Below, piece after piece: positions 36,496-48,528 of a stretch of 64,000 nt of DNA; position 1 is the first letter of the stretch, and the number at the start of each line of letters is the position of its first letter. The position numbers and the translations under genes are program-made. Location: positions 3,943,953 to 4,007,952 of the forward strand of contig OY829657.1 of NCBI GenBank assembly GCA_963691815.1. Reading direction: 5' to 3'. Source of the stretch: Echiichthys vipera. Its lineage: Eukaryota > Chordata > Actinopteri > Perciformes > Trachinidae. The notes beneath the pieces were generated by a model that ran no database searches, was not told the origin of the DNA, and was given only the letters and a program-made list of their open reading frames with translations.

Positions 36496-37669
36496 CTGTT
36501 GAAGTAAGGTGGAAAATACAATGAGCAATGCAGTTAATATATGCAGAAAAAGGGTGTCCATAAATCAAGAGTGTTCATTTATGAGCTATTTGGGCTATTC
36601 AACAAAATCAGTGCTTTTTTCCGTTCTCAGGATATTTCCATGTAAACAAATGCATGAAGATTATCTTATATTAGTTATTTAAGTTATTATTATAAAGTGC
36701 AAATGCCCTGCACTAATTGCAATTTGAATATACATTAAGTAAAACCTTAATAACAACTACATAGAACATTGAAAAATAGGCTTTTGCCCATCCCCACAAC
36801 TAGACTTCACCACGATGATTAGAATATTTCGGAAATATTATTTTTTTTGTATTATTGTGTCAATCTAGATCCAGTATTTGTTCATCGAAAAATACACAGG
36901 TCACATGATCAACAGGAAGTAGCATTACTTGAGTCTTTTAAAGAGCTATGGCCTTTTTTTTATACATCCATGGATGCAAGAGTTTGTATGAAAGTTTAAA
37001 TGTGTGTGTAAGTTCGGCAGGCAGCCTAGCAGTGGCTGCTATATCGTCGACAGACTGTAAAAAAGAGATGACGAATTATCTGAAAGCAGCCATCTTGTGT
37101 ATAAGTATGAAGTTGTCACTTATCTGGCGATAGCAATGTGCTTTCCTATGCTGTAAGATAGGTGTGGATGAAGTATTAAGTTGTTAAATCTTATCCAGTT
37201 TGCAGATGGCTACTTAGCTAGCTAGCTTGCTAATTCCACCAAGCTACAGTGGTAGAAAGCAAGAACAACAACTGGTGGCCAGCGGCACCTCTTGGTTTAC
37301 GGTCTCCCCCTCCACCTCCATGAGACGACTTTGCGGTATTGGGTAAGTTATTCTTTCAGCAAAGTAGTCTGCTTGTGACAGGGAGGTGGAGGGACTTCAA
37401 GGTGCACTAGCTAGCTGACTAATTTATGGTCTGATAAACAGTAAATTCATCAATGTGGTGGGCCTAGTTTCATCTAAAGTGGGTTGGAAAAAGCCTCCCG
37501 AGTCCTTCTGAACTCTTGCTTTTAAAACAAATGGGTTTAATGTTCTAATGCAATTAGTATTAATGCCATGTGACTACATTTCATGCATTTACTAATCCTA
37601 TGCAGAAAAATCAGTGCGGTTACTTTTACTTCCTGATAGGAAGCATTTTTTTAAATTTAGCAACCAACG

Positions 37670-38100
37670 TAAAACCAAGCCCCCACCTCAGCGTTCACCC
37701 AGTGGCCACTAGGGGCAGTTTGCATAATAGAGAAATTTCTCATTGACCCCGATGTTAAACAGGCCGTTTTCACAACATAATTAAACCTAATTAAGACCTG
37801 GTACAAAAAAAAACATTCTAGTCTGTATATTTAGGTCAGTAAATTCAGGTTAAAGTTTATGAATAATTAGGGGCGTGGCCTCTTGAGTGACAGCTAGCCG
37901 CTGGCCCTCACTTCTCCTCGGAGGTACAGCAACCAGATGGACGTATCTCCCTCCCCCCAACGTCACATACATGCCCTTTTTTGGTCAGAGGAAATGAGGC
38001 AGAGTCAAAGTCTGACAAGATGGCGACTCCTGTAGGCGAGTGCGATTGGATCAAATTGAGAGAACTGACCCCGACGTCCATTTTTTATACAGTCCATGTG
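37670..38100 (+). repeat. dispersed repeat shared with 62215-62720, copy 1
   Basis: Shared landmarks with the second copy include CACTAGGGGCAG or CTCTAGGGGCAG, CATAATAGAG, ATTAGGGGxGTGGCCTCTTG, GAGTGACAGCTAGCCGCTG, CAGATGGACGTATCT and TTTGACAAGATGGCGACxCC. It ends near CATTTTTTATACAGTCCATG, a terminus seen in many fish DNA elements. Confidence 0.85.
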
Positions 38101-39665
38101 TAAAACGTGCGTTATTAGATATGGTGCTGAATACTATATAAACATTAAGTTTAATTTTGAACCGTTTGTGCAAAAGGCACCGATTTGGTATAATGGCCCA
38201 CCTACTGAGAAATAAAGACACTAAAAAGACTACAGCAACTTTGACTTCCTTTGAATATTTTTTTAAATATCAATGTATGCTATTTGTACTACTTTCGCCC
38301 ATGTTTTGCCTAATCCCATATCATGTAGCTTTGTCGTCTAAACCTTACCAAACTGCAAAAATAATACGTCAAAAAAAAATTTAAGTTATGTCCCTAGCTG
38401 GATTCAGACCATGATCTCCTGATTGACCCACTCACCCACCAAACGCCACCATAATACTGCACTTTGTCGCTCTCTTCAGGTGTAAACAGTCAGATCGCGT
38501 GGGAAAGGCTATTTTCACAGTGTATATAGACACTCCGTATTTTTTAATTGAAAAAAAAACAAACAGAAAATAAACAGCCGAGGCAGGCATGCATTTCAAA
38601 TTTCATTAAACTCAATCCCCAACAGGCCTCTGTTCAGTTGTAATTATTCTAAGATTAACAGAATTCAACCAGGAACATGATTTGGGTTATTTTGCTGTCT
38701 GCGTTGCTCCTGCATGCTTAAGCGCAAATCCATCTCATTTGCAGTTTCCAGGAGGGATATGGTGGGTGTAAACCTGCTTCAAATTAAACAACACACAGGC
38801 TCAAGATGGAATTAAATAGTAAAAAGAAGTCTGGATCATAAGCTTGCTAACAAGCATGGGGATGGGACCGTGTCTCTCTACAGCATTTTAGCAGAGCAAA
38901 GAACAATTTTTGCTCCACTGTTTAAGTGGAACAGATGCTGGATTCAGCCCGATGGAAAGACACGTAGAGACACAGCCCAGACAACTGAATTCAAGGCTTT
39001 CATGTTGTGTGCTTGTGTTGTGCTTGTGTTGTGCTTGCCGACAGCGTGGGGTCCTTATCATCGAATGCGACGCCACACGGTGACCGTTTAAACATCAAGA
39101 TTACATTCACTGCACAGTGCACTGGGCACGACATGAAAGAGGACATGGGCTGTAGCTAATACCCAAACCTAATATCCTCAACATAGTTGTCCAAGAGCGG
39201 ACGGGCGAGATTGAACAGCACTGGTTCAGTGTAGGGAGAAGGATTTAGAGTGTTAATCTGGAATCATGGCTAATCTTTGGCTGTGTGCCGAGAATGTGTG
39301 CCGCAGCACTGCCTCCACTGCCGTCTTCAAATTTCACACATAAGAAACAGCAAATACGACCTGCACCATTTTTATTATTTTCCTTTTCTGTTATTTCTCT
39401 CTGTCTTCCCTGCGGTCAGTTGCTTTGCATGTTTCTCTTGTCGAGACTAACTTTAGCTCCCCTCGGTCTCTCTTATTATTTTTGTTTTCTGACCTCTTGA
39501 CCTTTCCATCACCTTCCAACCTCCACCCTTCTCTTCTGCGTCTGCGTCTCTCACCCCCAGGGACTCGTACACATGCAAGAGCCAAAGGTCGCTGTGCGGA
39601 GCGGTATTAAAATAACTAACATAGCTCGAAATGTTAGAGCAAAAGCATCAATCAACACTTGAAGT

Positions 39666-39708
39666 ACACACACACACGCACACACACGCACACACACACA
39701 CACACACC
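39666..39708. repeat. (AC)n microsatellite
   Basis: About 43 bp of AC with two GC interruptions. Confidence 0.95.
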
Positions 39709-41369
39709 AGGAGACCTGCTCTGTGAGCTTTATCATGTAAATAATGCATGACTTGTAATATTTTTACATCTACGTCAACAGATGCAAACTGTGATTGACG
39801 AGGTCAACCTCTCTGTCTGTTGGGATCTCTCTGCAAATGCAGATGAAACAGTGTTAACCTGCTGTCTTGGCACATCACCGCTGTTTCTGAGAGCAATTAT
39901 CACATCAATTATTCAGTGAGTAATTCATTAGGTTTTCTACACTGACAGCAACAACAACAAAAAACTGTTGCTGGAAAATGCAATTACAGGGAATGGCATT
40001 CTATGCTAATTATATTATTGCTTTCTTTTCTTATCACATAACCCTGAATGTCAACACATACCCTATGGAACATTTCAAATGATTATAATAATAATAATCT
40101 AAATGATAATAATATCACTGAATACTGTTTATTATTTAGTTAATTAGCTCTTGTATGGTAAAGTGACAAGTTAAACTGAGTGACTGGCCGTGTGTACAGC
40201 TGCTGTGCCTTGATGCTTAGGATGGTCGCTGTTTCTTTTTAACTTTCATTCATAAAATATTTAAATTATTGACATTATTTACATTTAAATTTGCCGTCAT
40301 TTTACATTTTTTCAACTTCAAATAGTCCAATCTTTTCAATACATGTTTAACAACTTTTAGTAAATTCCTTTAAAGTCAACTTAGACCATGTCCACACATT
40401 TTCCGCTCATCAGGATCTAGATCTTTACGTTCGACAGGACGCTCTGCAGTGCAAACTCTGTCGTCTTCAACCAAAAGAAACCAAAATAATAATAATAATA
40501 ATCTCAAAAATCCCATTCATGCACCCCATTGGTACTTTATCTTTTAAAGAGCAAACAAAAAAGGCCGCACCATAACACCAAAAACAAAAAAAGTCCACCA
40601 CAAACCTACAATGAGCAATACAGACTGAACAAAACATTATAATTGGTTGATGCTCAGAGCCGGGGTTTAGCCAGCACTTAATTGGGCACACGCACATACA
40701 GTACATACGTATTCACAGTGGTGTGCATGAGACTGTCGTATGGATGATAATTTGCATCTAAAGAGCTCGGAGGCTGCCGTTTTAATTATTTATCACCTTT
40801 CCAAAAGTAGAACCAGAGGAACTCATTAAACAGTGTTTACCTGCTCTAAAGTAAGCTGCGAACGTTAGCATTCCTGGCTAACTAACTCACTGTTGTTGTT
40901 GTGTTATTTCCAAAGGCAATAATATGTCATCACTGTCATCAGCAAACAATACTGACTATTATGTGTGGGTACATATTAGAAAGATGACTGTTCAGGATGG
41001 GAACATAAACTGTGTGGGAGCTAAGGTGCTGATGGTCACACTGACGAATGAGGCACATTAAAAACCGATAACTGCACATGTGCTGCGTGAGAACACAAAG
41101 CTTTACAGACGTATCAACAGTAGCTTAAGCTCAACTCACACTGCATGACCTTTAAAGTTAGTAGGTCACTGCACCGTTCACGCTACACAACCTCCTGCGT
41201 GCGTCGTAACCAGGAGTCCTGAAGTCGCTGTGGTTTTTTACACTACACGACACATGCTCATGCAAGAGGGCGTCATACACTACGACATCTTTCCCCAGGA
41301 GGTGTCCCCAATAGGTATGTCACACGCGAGAAGTGACACCGAACATGATGCTGTATGCACGGACGGATT

Positions 41370-41770
41370 ATGAGACAATGGACCCCTGGGCACAGGATGT
41401 AAAAGGCCCCCTACTCCAACTGTCTATGAGGGAACAAGACACCCACATTCAACAAGTCTACGTTTTGTCCTTTTGTAGTAATTTGTGGTGGTTTTGCATC
41501 TATTTTTAGGCATTTTACATTTCTATGTGGTCGTTTTGTTTCTCTCTTTGGTCATTTTACATCCTTTTGCGTGTCTTTGTCGTAGTTTTTTGTCTCTATG
41601 TGGTCATTTTTTGTGTCTATTTTCAATAATTTAGCATCTCTTCATGGTCGTTTTGCATCTGTAGTATTTATTTGTCTCTCTGTGGTCGTTTCTTTCAGCA
41701 ACATTTTTCGGAGCCCTAGGCCTGTGCCCTGTAGGCCTGTGCCCCGTAGGCCCGTTTAGTAATCCATCTA
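41370..41770. repeat. T/G-rich fish-type repeat with internal degenerate units
   Basis: It starts near GACGGATTATGAGACAATGG. Degenerate units of the type GTGGTCGTTTTGCATCT follow, then GGCCTGTGCCCTGTAGGCCT and a CCCGTTTAGTAATCCATC end. This arrangement is common in fish genomes. Confidence 0.6.
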
Positions 41771-42379
41771 TGTGCAGGAGACAGGATTTTTTTGCTACAA
41801 AGAAAGAAAGATGTCCAACAGAAACAAGAGCTGCAAGTTGTTGTTGCACAGATTTGCAGGGATAAAAAACACAAGAAAAAGAAAAGAAGGATTAGAGGGT
41901 GCTTTTGGCAGAGGTTTCACTATTTATAGGTTGTTTCCCCTAGCTCCCAGACAGGTCCAGATATTTAGTCTGCAAGATTACTTCTGGCATTCGTCTGGTC
42001 GATGAATCGACTCACGTCTCTGAACACTTCACACCAATTTGCAAAAGCCGAGTCAACCCTGATTTGCCTGTGTTCTGGGGTTTTTGTCAACAACTGTAGC
42101 TGAGTGGGAAATCATGCCTGAAGTCATGATGTGTGAAGAAGACATAAGGGAGGTGGGGCTGAGATATGATCGTATATGTGATTCCATTTTTATTTGTTTA
42201 CAAAATACACACAAAAAAACAACCAAATGAATAAATACATAAACAACAGAAAATGTGAAAGAGATGTGCAAAAGAATTTTTAGTTTTAATTTGTGAATTG
42301 AGAAATTGAATTGAGAATTGAGAGACCTTGTTTCTAGCGGCCTCTTTGGTGGTAAGATGTAACTGCAGGTGAGCCTCTT

Positions 42380-42665
42380 CTTTAACAACAACAATGGCGG
42401 CAAAAGGTTCACGTTGGTGTGATGCGGAGGTGGAGTGTTTACTGCAGATTTGGTCGATGAAAATATTCAAAAACAGTCGACAAGACGCACAAAAACTCAG
42501 AGGTCTATGGAAAGATGCGTGTGACGTGTTACGGCGTGATGATGTGTAGGCAGCAGGAAGCATTCGCCCAGGCCCAGGTAGTGTGAGTACAAACGGGCCT
42601 GGAGGGGGGGACAAGGACCCTAAAGCACGGGGCACGGTACGGGCGGACAGTGTGAGTGCGCCCTA
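42380..42665 (+). mobile_element. DNA-transposon-like element, plus orientation
   Basis: It carries the Myb-like frame and ends in CGGACAGTGTGAGTGCGCCC, the same terminus as the element at 11736-12333 in the opposite orientation. The 5' boundary is not clear; sequence before 42380 does not match. Confidence 0.65.
42394..42549 (+). pseudogene. Myb/SANT-like DNA-binding domain remnant, 51 codons
   Basis: The frame begins MAAKGSRWCDAEVECLLQIW, then SMKIFKNSRQDAQKLRGLWK, and stops after DACDVLRRDDV. It is the inverted counterpart of the frame at 11913-12038 and agrees with it through the first 35 residues except one. Trp-x-Asp-Ala-Glu-Val and the later Trp fit a Myb/SANT-like helix pattern, cut short of the full domain. 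It is probably a relic of a Harbinger-type transposon. Confidence 0.65.
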
Positions 42666-42704
42666 AGAGCCCTCCATCTTGTCACGTTCACAGTCACACA
42701 CAGT

Positions 42705-42705
42705 C

Positions 42706-42738
<33 letters not shown>

Positions 42739-42762
42739 CACAGACACACACACACACACACA

Positions 42763-42803
<41 letters not shown>
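42705..42803. repeat. (GACA)n followed by (CA)n microsatellite
   Basis: GACA units to about 42738, then CA with two GA interruptions to 42803. It sits about 235 bp downstream, in the transcript, of the exon ending at 43039. Confidence 0.95.
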
Positions 42804-42805
<2 letters not shown>

Positions 42806-43038
42806 CTGACTCAGAAGTTGGAAGTTCCCGGTTTCGGATGAAACCTACTAACCATCTAATGAAAGAAGTGGCTTCATTAGTGGGTCATATGATCAATCAC
42901 CATTGTCTTAACTCACTCTTTGATGGCAAGGAACTTAACAGACAATAAACTAGATGAAAATATTGCGTATCGTATCTTTAAATAGGGGCTGGCTGAGCAT
43001 TCCTTATAACTGAACCTCTGGCTCTACACTTTGCTCAC

Positions 43039-43142
43039 CGTGCATGGGGAGTTTCTGAGCGGAGGAGGGAAGAGAGGGCTCCTCAGTACTGCTGATCCAC
43101 GCTGGCCTTTGGACTGGCCTCCTTCCACACTGAATGTAGCAC
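43039..43142 (-). CDS. alk: alk exon: second MAM domain, part 2
   Basis: The exon is 104 bp, entering in phase 1 and leaving in phase 0. It encodes ATFSVEGGQSKG and then GSAVLRSPLFPPPLRNSPCT. The Ser-Ala-x-Leu, Ser-Pro-x-Phe-Pro and Ser-Pro-Cys positions align with the human ALK stretch ending in SSPCE. The acceptor (TTAAAG/GT) has a weak pyrimidine tract. A nearer CATTCAG 13 bases downstream would break the frame, so the upstream site is chosen. The donor is ACG/GTGAGC. The exon lies only 644 bp from the previous one, the shortest intron in the window. Confidence 0.9.
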
Positions 43143-43786
43143 CTTTAACACACAAAGGCACCATTTCAAACAACATCCACAAGAAATGAAACATATTACA
43201 CATTAATATATTCAGGATATAAAAATGAATACACAGTTTAACAGTACATGTGGAGGTTTTGAAATAGCCACAGTGAACTTAGTTAATCTTGAAACGGTTT
43301 GTCAGAGGAAAAAAAATGCTATGTAAAAATCACCAATTATGTATAAAACTATTCCATTTAAAGTTTCCCCACACACTACCTCTGAGACGTCTGTAAATAG
43401 AACAAAAACAAGCCTCGGCAAGGCAAGGCTTTAGCTTCTCATGCAGAGACACATTGGAATCAGTGCACTGATGATGAACTGCAGATGTAGGACTCAGAGT
43501 CTACATGCTGGAGCAGTTACACCCACTGAGATTCTGTTTGCTGCAGCGCACTGAGCTCTAAACAACAAAACAAGTCAGTCGCTGACACATCAGAGGTTCT
43601 GGTTACCCCCCCCCCCTCACAAACTCTTAGACTCAAATATTCAAGATCATCGTTTAAAATATGCCCCTTTGAAGTCCATTTTAATGAGGCATTAACACCA
43701 CTGTAAACTCACTTAAGAGAGCATGCAAATGTCGCCATTTGATCACAACGGTTCATATCATAAGAGACTTGTGGTCTATGAGGCAC
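43143..43786 (-). other. intron (644 bp)
   Basis: The shortest intron in the window. It contains a poly-C run at about 43607-43616 and nothing else recognisable. Confidence 0.85.
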
Positions 43787-43921
43787 CTGATGACGGGCAG
43801 CTCTGTCTGGTAGCCTTGGCCGGCGACTGCAGTCTTCTCCAGGAGAGACCGCGGCCCGTTATTGACTGCCAGCCGCACTCGCCCTCTTCAAAAGAGCAGT
43901 AGCTGCCATCGAGAAAGTGGC
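43787..43921 (-). CDS. alk: alk exon: start of second MAM domain
   Basis: The exon is 135 bp, phase 1 at both ends. The acceptor follows CTCTCTCCAG and the donor is CAG/GTGCCT. It encodes DGSYCSFEEGECGWQS, the typical MAM opening with Cys-x-Phe-Glu and Cys-Gly-Trp, then a variable stretch containing SWRRLQSP and RQSCPSSG. MAM domains are extracellular beta-sandwich adhesion modules. The Cys in RQSC has no partner in human ALK as I recall it (see findings). An overlapping open frame reading upstream from 43859 is a shadow. Confidence 0.92.
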
Positions 43922-44663
43922 CTGGAGAGAGACAGGAGAGAGACATATATCAGGGGAGGACAGGAGAAGATGATGGCGGTGGGGGGGCTTATAATGAGTG
44001 GACAGGCCCAGCAGGTGGGTGAAAGAAGAGAGGAAGGAGTGAACACTGACAGCCCAAGGAGAAAAAAGAGGTGTGGGTATGGACCGGGGATCAAGGAGAT
44101 GAGCTGCAGTGAGGATGAAGAGGGGAGGCACGTGTAGGGGGGTGTAGACTAATGGCTCACAGGACTCAGTGTGTTGGTGAGAATTAGTGTTGTGGTGCGG
44201 CGGGGGGGCCGGGGACTCTCAGAGTGACTTCAGAATCAGAATCAGGAAATGGAAACGTGTCCAGAGGGGGAGATAGGGCTGAGGAGAGGAAGACGGACAA
44301 GTGTCTGAGGGGAAATGAGCGAGCTGAGGTGGTGACATGATGTGTTTTGGGGGCTGGCAATCAACTTGAAATCACTTCGCGGAAGAGCCTCGGTCGGAAG
44401 CGTTTCCAGCACTGACTTTAACTTACAAAGTCAGTGCAGCCGCAGTACAGTGGGGATGGTAATTGGATAGTGAGGTGGATAGAACTCACGCTTGTGTAAC
44501 AACAAAAAGAGATAAGGCATGTCTGTGTGCTCTTATCCACACTGCGTCTTAATGAAAAAAGTGCACTGCTTTTATGTTTGGTTAAGTCACTGAGTGACAT
44601 CGAATACGACATAGGCAGTGCTAATATTGAAACACCCACTATTCTACCAAAGGCACATTTTTT

Positions 44664-44736
44664 AGAAGAAGAAGAATTCCTTTATTAATCCTGCAACGGG
44701 GAAATTAGATTTTTTCTTATGTTATTATTATTCATG

Positions 44737-44789
<53 letters not shown>

Positions 44790-45052
44790 CCCGAAACACA
44801 CACACATGCACAGACAGGACCTATATACATGCAATTATGGAGAGATGTCAGAGCGAGGGGGCTGCCAGTGGACCAGCGCCCTGAGCAGTTGGGGGTTCGG
44901 TGCCTTGCTCAACAGCACCTCGGCAGTACCCAGGAGATGAACTGGCACCTCTCCAGCCACCATTTCACGCTCCACACAGGGACTCAAACCGGTGACCCTC
45001 CGGTTCCCAGCCAAGTCACCTATGGACTGAGCTACTGCCGAATTGTTTATAT
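44664..45052 (-). mobile_element. tRNA-derived SINE, minus orientation, with internal (AC)n
   Basis: Read on the minus strand, the head is GGCAGTAGCTCAGTCCATAGG (a tRNA-like A box) followed by GGTCACCGGTTTGAGTCCC (B box). The body continues to an AATTTCCCCGTTGCAGGATT phrase and a TTCTTCTTCT tail near 44664. The (AC)n tract at 44739-44787 lies inside. The tail resembles a LINE 3' end, as expected for a SINE that borrows LINE machinery. Confidence 0.85.
44739..44787. repeat. (AC)n microsatellite inside SINE
   Basis: About 49 bp of pure AC. Confidence 0.97.
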
Positions 45053-45426
45053 TTTCCAGTCCATCTTCACATTCAGATACCAGAGCTTCTTATATATGTG
45101 TAGGACCCCCCATCAGTTAAATCCTTCTGTTGTTGTGTTCAACGGTCGACGCGTAACTTGGCGCCATTAGAAATATTAGTATTCTGTTCGAATAAGTCGC
45201 TTTACATTCAGGGAGCAAACTACAGTGCACATCTTAATGAGACGTGAGCTCCCCTGAAAACATGATTTGTGAAATTATGGGGTGTCTCTGGAATATTGAC
45301 TAAATGCTATCCGCCATGCATTTCTATTTTTCTGTAGCATCATCATGTATCAAGCATTAAAATGCAATGACCTTAATAAGACGCAGGCAGGCATACTATT
45401 CTTGCCATGACCATTGAAGTGTGGCA

Positions 45427-45727
45427 TTTCATCTAATCTCTTTATCATCTTCAGCCTCTTATTCGGGGTCGGGTCGCGGGGGCAGCAGCTTTAGCAGGAG
45501 ACCCCAAACTTCCCTTTCCCGGGCCACATTAACCAGCTCTAACTGGGGGAACCCGAGGCGTTCCCAGGCCAGTGTGGAGATCTAATCTCTCCACCTGGTC
45601 CTGGGTCTTCCCCGAGGCCTCCTCCCAGCTGGACGCGCCTGGAACACCTCCCTAGGGAGGCGCCCAGGGTTCATCCTTACTAGATGATCCCGAACCACCT
45701 CAACTGGCTCCTTTCAACGCATTATTA
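45427..45727 (-). mobile_element. short 5'-truncated LINE copy with 14-bp target-site duplication
   Basis: It matches the 3' terminal part of the LINE at 9916-10543 over about 280 bp (GGGGTCGGGTCGCGGGGGCA and onward) in the same orientation. ATTGAAGTGTGGCA flanks it at 45413-45426 and 45728-45741. It is non-coding. Confidence 0.92.
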
Positions 45728-48159
45728 ATTGAAGTGTGGCAGTTTAATATCAAAAACCTCCCTTCCTTTTCTTGTGCCCTGCGTTAGCTGACGGGATTGT
45801 ATCATATGCTGATGTTTGTTCTTGATCCCTGTGTGAGGGATTGATGTGGTTGCAGCTACAAACGTTTCTTTGCAACAAGAGTCAGTCCCGTCTCTGAGGC
45901 ACGTGCAAGAAATGGAGTGAGCTCCTCTGAAAGTCATGGTAAAGTTCAGCCTCTGTTTACATCAGTTAACAGAGTTAAAAACATATTTGATGGCATTTTA
46001 CTCATATGACAGCTCATATCTTAGGGTGATTATAAATGATTGTAAGTGCATGTGGATGAATACTGGCATGCAAATTAGTGTCTACGTCCCATTCATTGTC
46101 TCAGTGCGCTGTTTCATGCAAATGTATCAATTTGGCTGCTTAGGCGAGGCAGCAACGTTAAGCGTCTCCTGCCGACTAATTCTATTCCATCATTAAGACA
46201 ACATATGTGCATAATAGGCAATGAGGATGGGGAGGGGGAGAAACATATCATACACAGTCACAGAATAATTAAAATTTGCTGAACCACAAATGATGTGAGC
46301 TTAGGCGATTCTAGTGTTAAGCTAACATCTCCGTGTCCTTCCAAGGTGAAGGACACGATGCCATATGAATCAAATTAAATAATGTGGATTTGAGTGTGCT
46401 ACTCGCTGAAGTTCAAACCATGCCAACATAAATCACAGCTTCGTAGAGGCTCGTTATATCATTCAAAAAGTACTGCACAGGGAATCCTTTACTGTGCTTA
46501 CCTTTCTTGTTTATTTGTCCTTAACACCAACAGTGTGTTTCCTTGCTTATGTTTTGGGAATTTTGGATATTTGTAATTCATAATCATAGTTTTGTCAGGT
46601 CAGACACAGTTCAGTGTCTCCTCTGTCTCACCTTCTTAATGGATAACGCAAATAACTAACTCATGATGGTATAATGGCATATGTGTGCATCTGCACTCTG
46701 TGTTAGAGACCTGGTGATGAGAATTGTAATGTCCGAGGCATGTTATTGTTTGGTCTAAAGACGTCACCCAACCAAGGCTTAGCGCGTCCTGTCTCTACTT
46801 CGGCACAAGTTGGATGGGTGTCATTCCTGCTATACTCTGGGCTTTGTAAAGACGCAGGGGTGAACGTATTTTTGTCTGCAGAGGAAAATGCTTTGGCAAA
46901 ATAAACCACGGAGAAAAAGCTGATCCTGTTGGTTGATCTTTATTAAAGAAATCCATTTCCACAATACTTACTTAACTGTTTCTATATTAGGGAGTCATCA
47001 TTTTAAGGGTCTCAGGCGTGTAATGTCTGCTCACCCCCAGTTCGTCTCACCATCTTACTTTTTCCCCCAGTGTATGGGACTACTTTATGCCTGATTAGTT
47101 GATATGGATGAATATTTGTGTAAGTTGTGTAAATAATTGATCACGTTTTTACAATGTTACACTTGTAAACAAGACAAGTTCATATCAGACTTTACACTTT
47201 AGTTGATAGTGATGACACCCAGGTGGGTTTGAGTTTCACGTCAGTCTTTGGAAGATGTTACCTTGCTTCTGTTTCTTTTATCCTGAGCTTGCGTCCGTTA
47301 CATAAACGCATCCCTAAGTGTGAAAGATAACAGCGTGCTTTTTGGAAATGGCATCATTCAGATAATGGATCTGAAAGTGGCCTGAGCAGAGATCATAAAG
47401 CAGGCATTACCTAGGAAGAAAAGCAAGAAAGTGCAAGAAAGTGTTTTACAATATTTTGTTTATAATACAAAAGGCTTAGAACAGATTTCAAAGACCCATC
47501 ATCATGTAACCATTTCATTTGTTTGAAGTAATAGAGAGAAAAACACCCAAAATTAATGTTTTTTCTGTGATGTTTTTCTCAAGCTTCTCTGGACTTTCTG
47601 GCTAATACGTAAATGTCATGTTCTTCCGTGTGTCTTGTGATATTATGAGTCATTCTCCTCGTTACATAAACCAGTTAGTGTCACTTAGATGTTCTCAATG
47701 CAAAGCACAGAACCACAGTCACATCATATGATAGCTGCTCGTGATATAAATAAAAAGTCTGTGGTGATGTCCCTTCAGAGACATTAGAAAGTGTCACTTA
47801 GTGCCTTTCAGAAAAGAAAAACAAACTTAGTGCATTGTGCTAACGCAGCTAGCATTCAGAAGTGTTTGCCATCCTTGTTTTGCCATTTATCAAAAGGAGT
47901 CAGTCTGAAACACTTTATTTAATGAGGTGTGACTAAGGCTGACGTGACTGTGTCATTACTTTTTATGAAAACTGACATGAACATTACTAAATCTTTATGT
48001 ATGTCGAGAAGAGTGTCATTTAGTTAATAATGACACTTCGATGCCTGTCAACACTACTGGTGTGTGTCATGACAACTTGACTAGAGGACACAGACTATGA
48101 TAGCATGTCCTGGCAGGCTCCATACAATAGACTGTGATTACTCTATACTGTGTATAGGG

Positions 48160-48528
48160 CGACATGGTGTTGTAGTGGTTAGCACTGGCACCTCACAGCG
48201 AGAACATTCCAGGTCGGCATCCCGGCTGGGGCCCTTCTGCGTGGAGTTTGCATGTTCTCCCCGTGTCTTCGTGGGTTTTCTCCGGGTTCTCCGGTTTCCT
48301 CCCACAGTCCAAAGACGTGCAGGTGTTCGGTTCATTGATGACTCTAAATCACCCGTAGGTGTGAATGGTTGTCTGCCTCTGTTCGTCTCTATGTGTCCTG
48401 TGATAGACTGGCGTCCTGTCCAGGGTGTACCCAGCCTCACGCCCGATGTAAGCTGGGATCGGCTCCACCCCCCCCCCCCACCCCCCCGACCCCGACAGGG
48501 ACAAGAGGTTGACGATGAATGAATGAAT
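48160..48528 (+). mobile_element. tRNA-derived SINE
   Basis: Same family as 8723-9094: GGCGACATGGTGTTGTAGTG head, CCTCCCACAGTCCAAAGACG body and GAATGAATGAATAAA tail, with a C-run near 48466-48487. I could not find a clear target-site duplication. Confidence 0.9.

Larger units (their letters stand above)
36496..43038 (-). other. intron (6543 bp)
   Basis: It holds a dispersed repeat (37670-38100), an (AC)n tract (39666-39708), a T/G-rich repeat (about 41370-41770), a DNA-transposon-like element with Myb-like frame (42394-42665) and a GACA/CA tract (42705-42803). A TAGCTAGCTAGC motif pair at about 37215 and 37408 may mark another element. Nothing else was recognised. Confidence 0.75.

Noticed and set aside
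42198..42635. 145-codon minus-strand open frame
   Set aside because: It runs antisense across the Myb-like frame of a DNA-transposon-like element and has no recognisable content.
43888..44131. Minus-strand open frames reading into the MAM2 exon
   Set aside because: They use a different frame from the MAM match; the true reading frame enters at the acceptor at 43922.
45000..45052. Possible tRNA genes at SINE heads (also 8745-8800, 48172-48225, 63910-63986)
   Set aside because: A and B boxes are present, but no complete cloverleaf is evident and each continues into a SINE body and tail.
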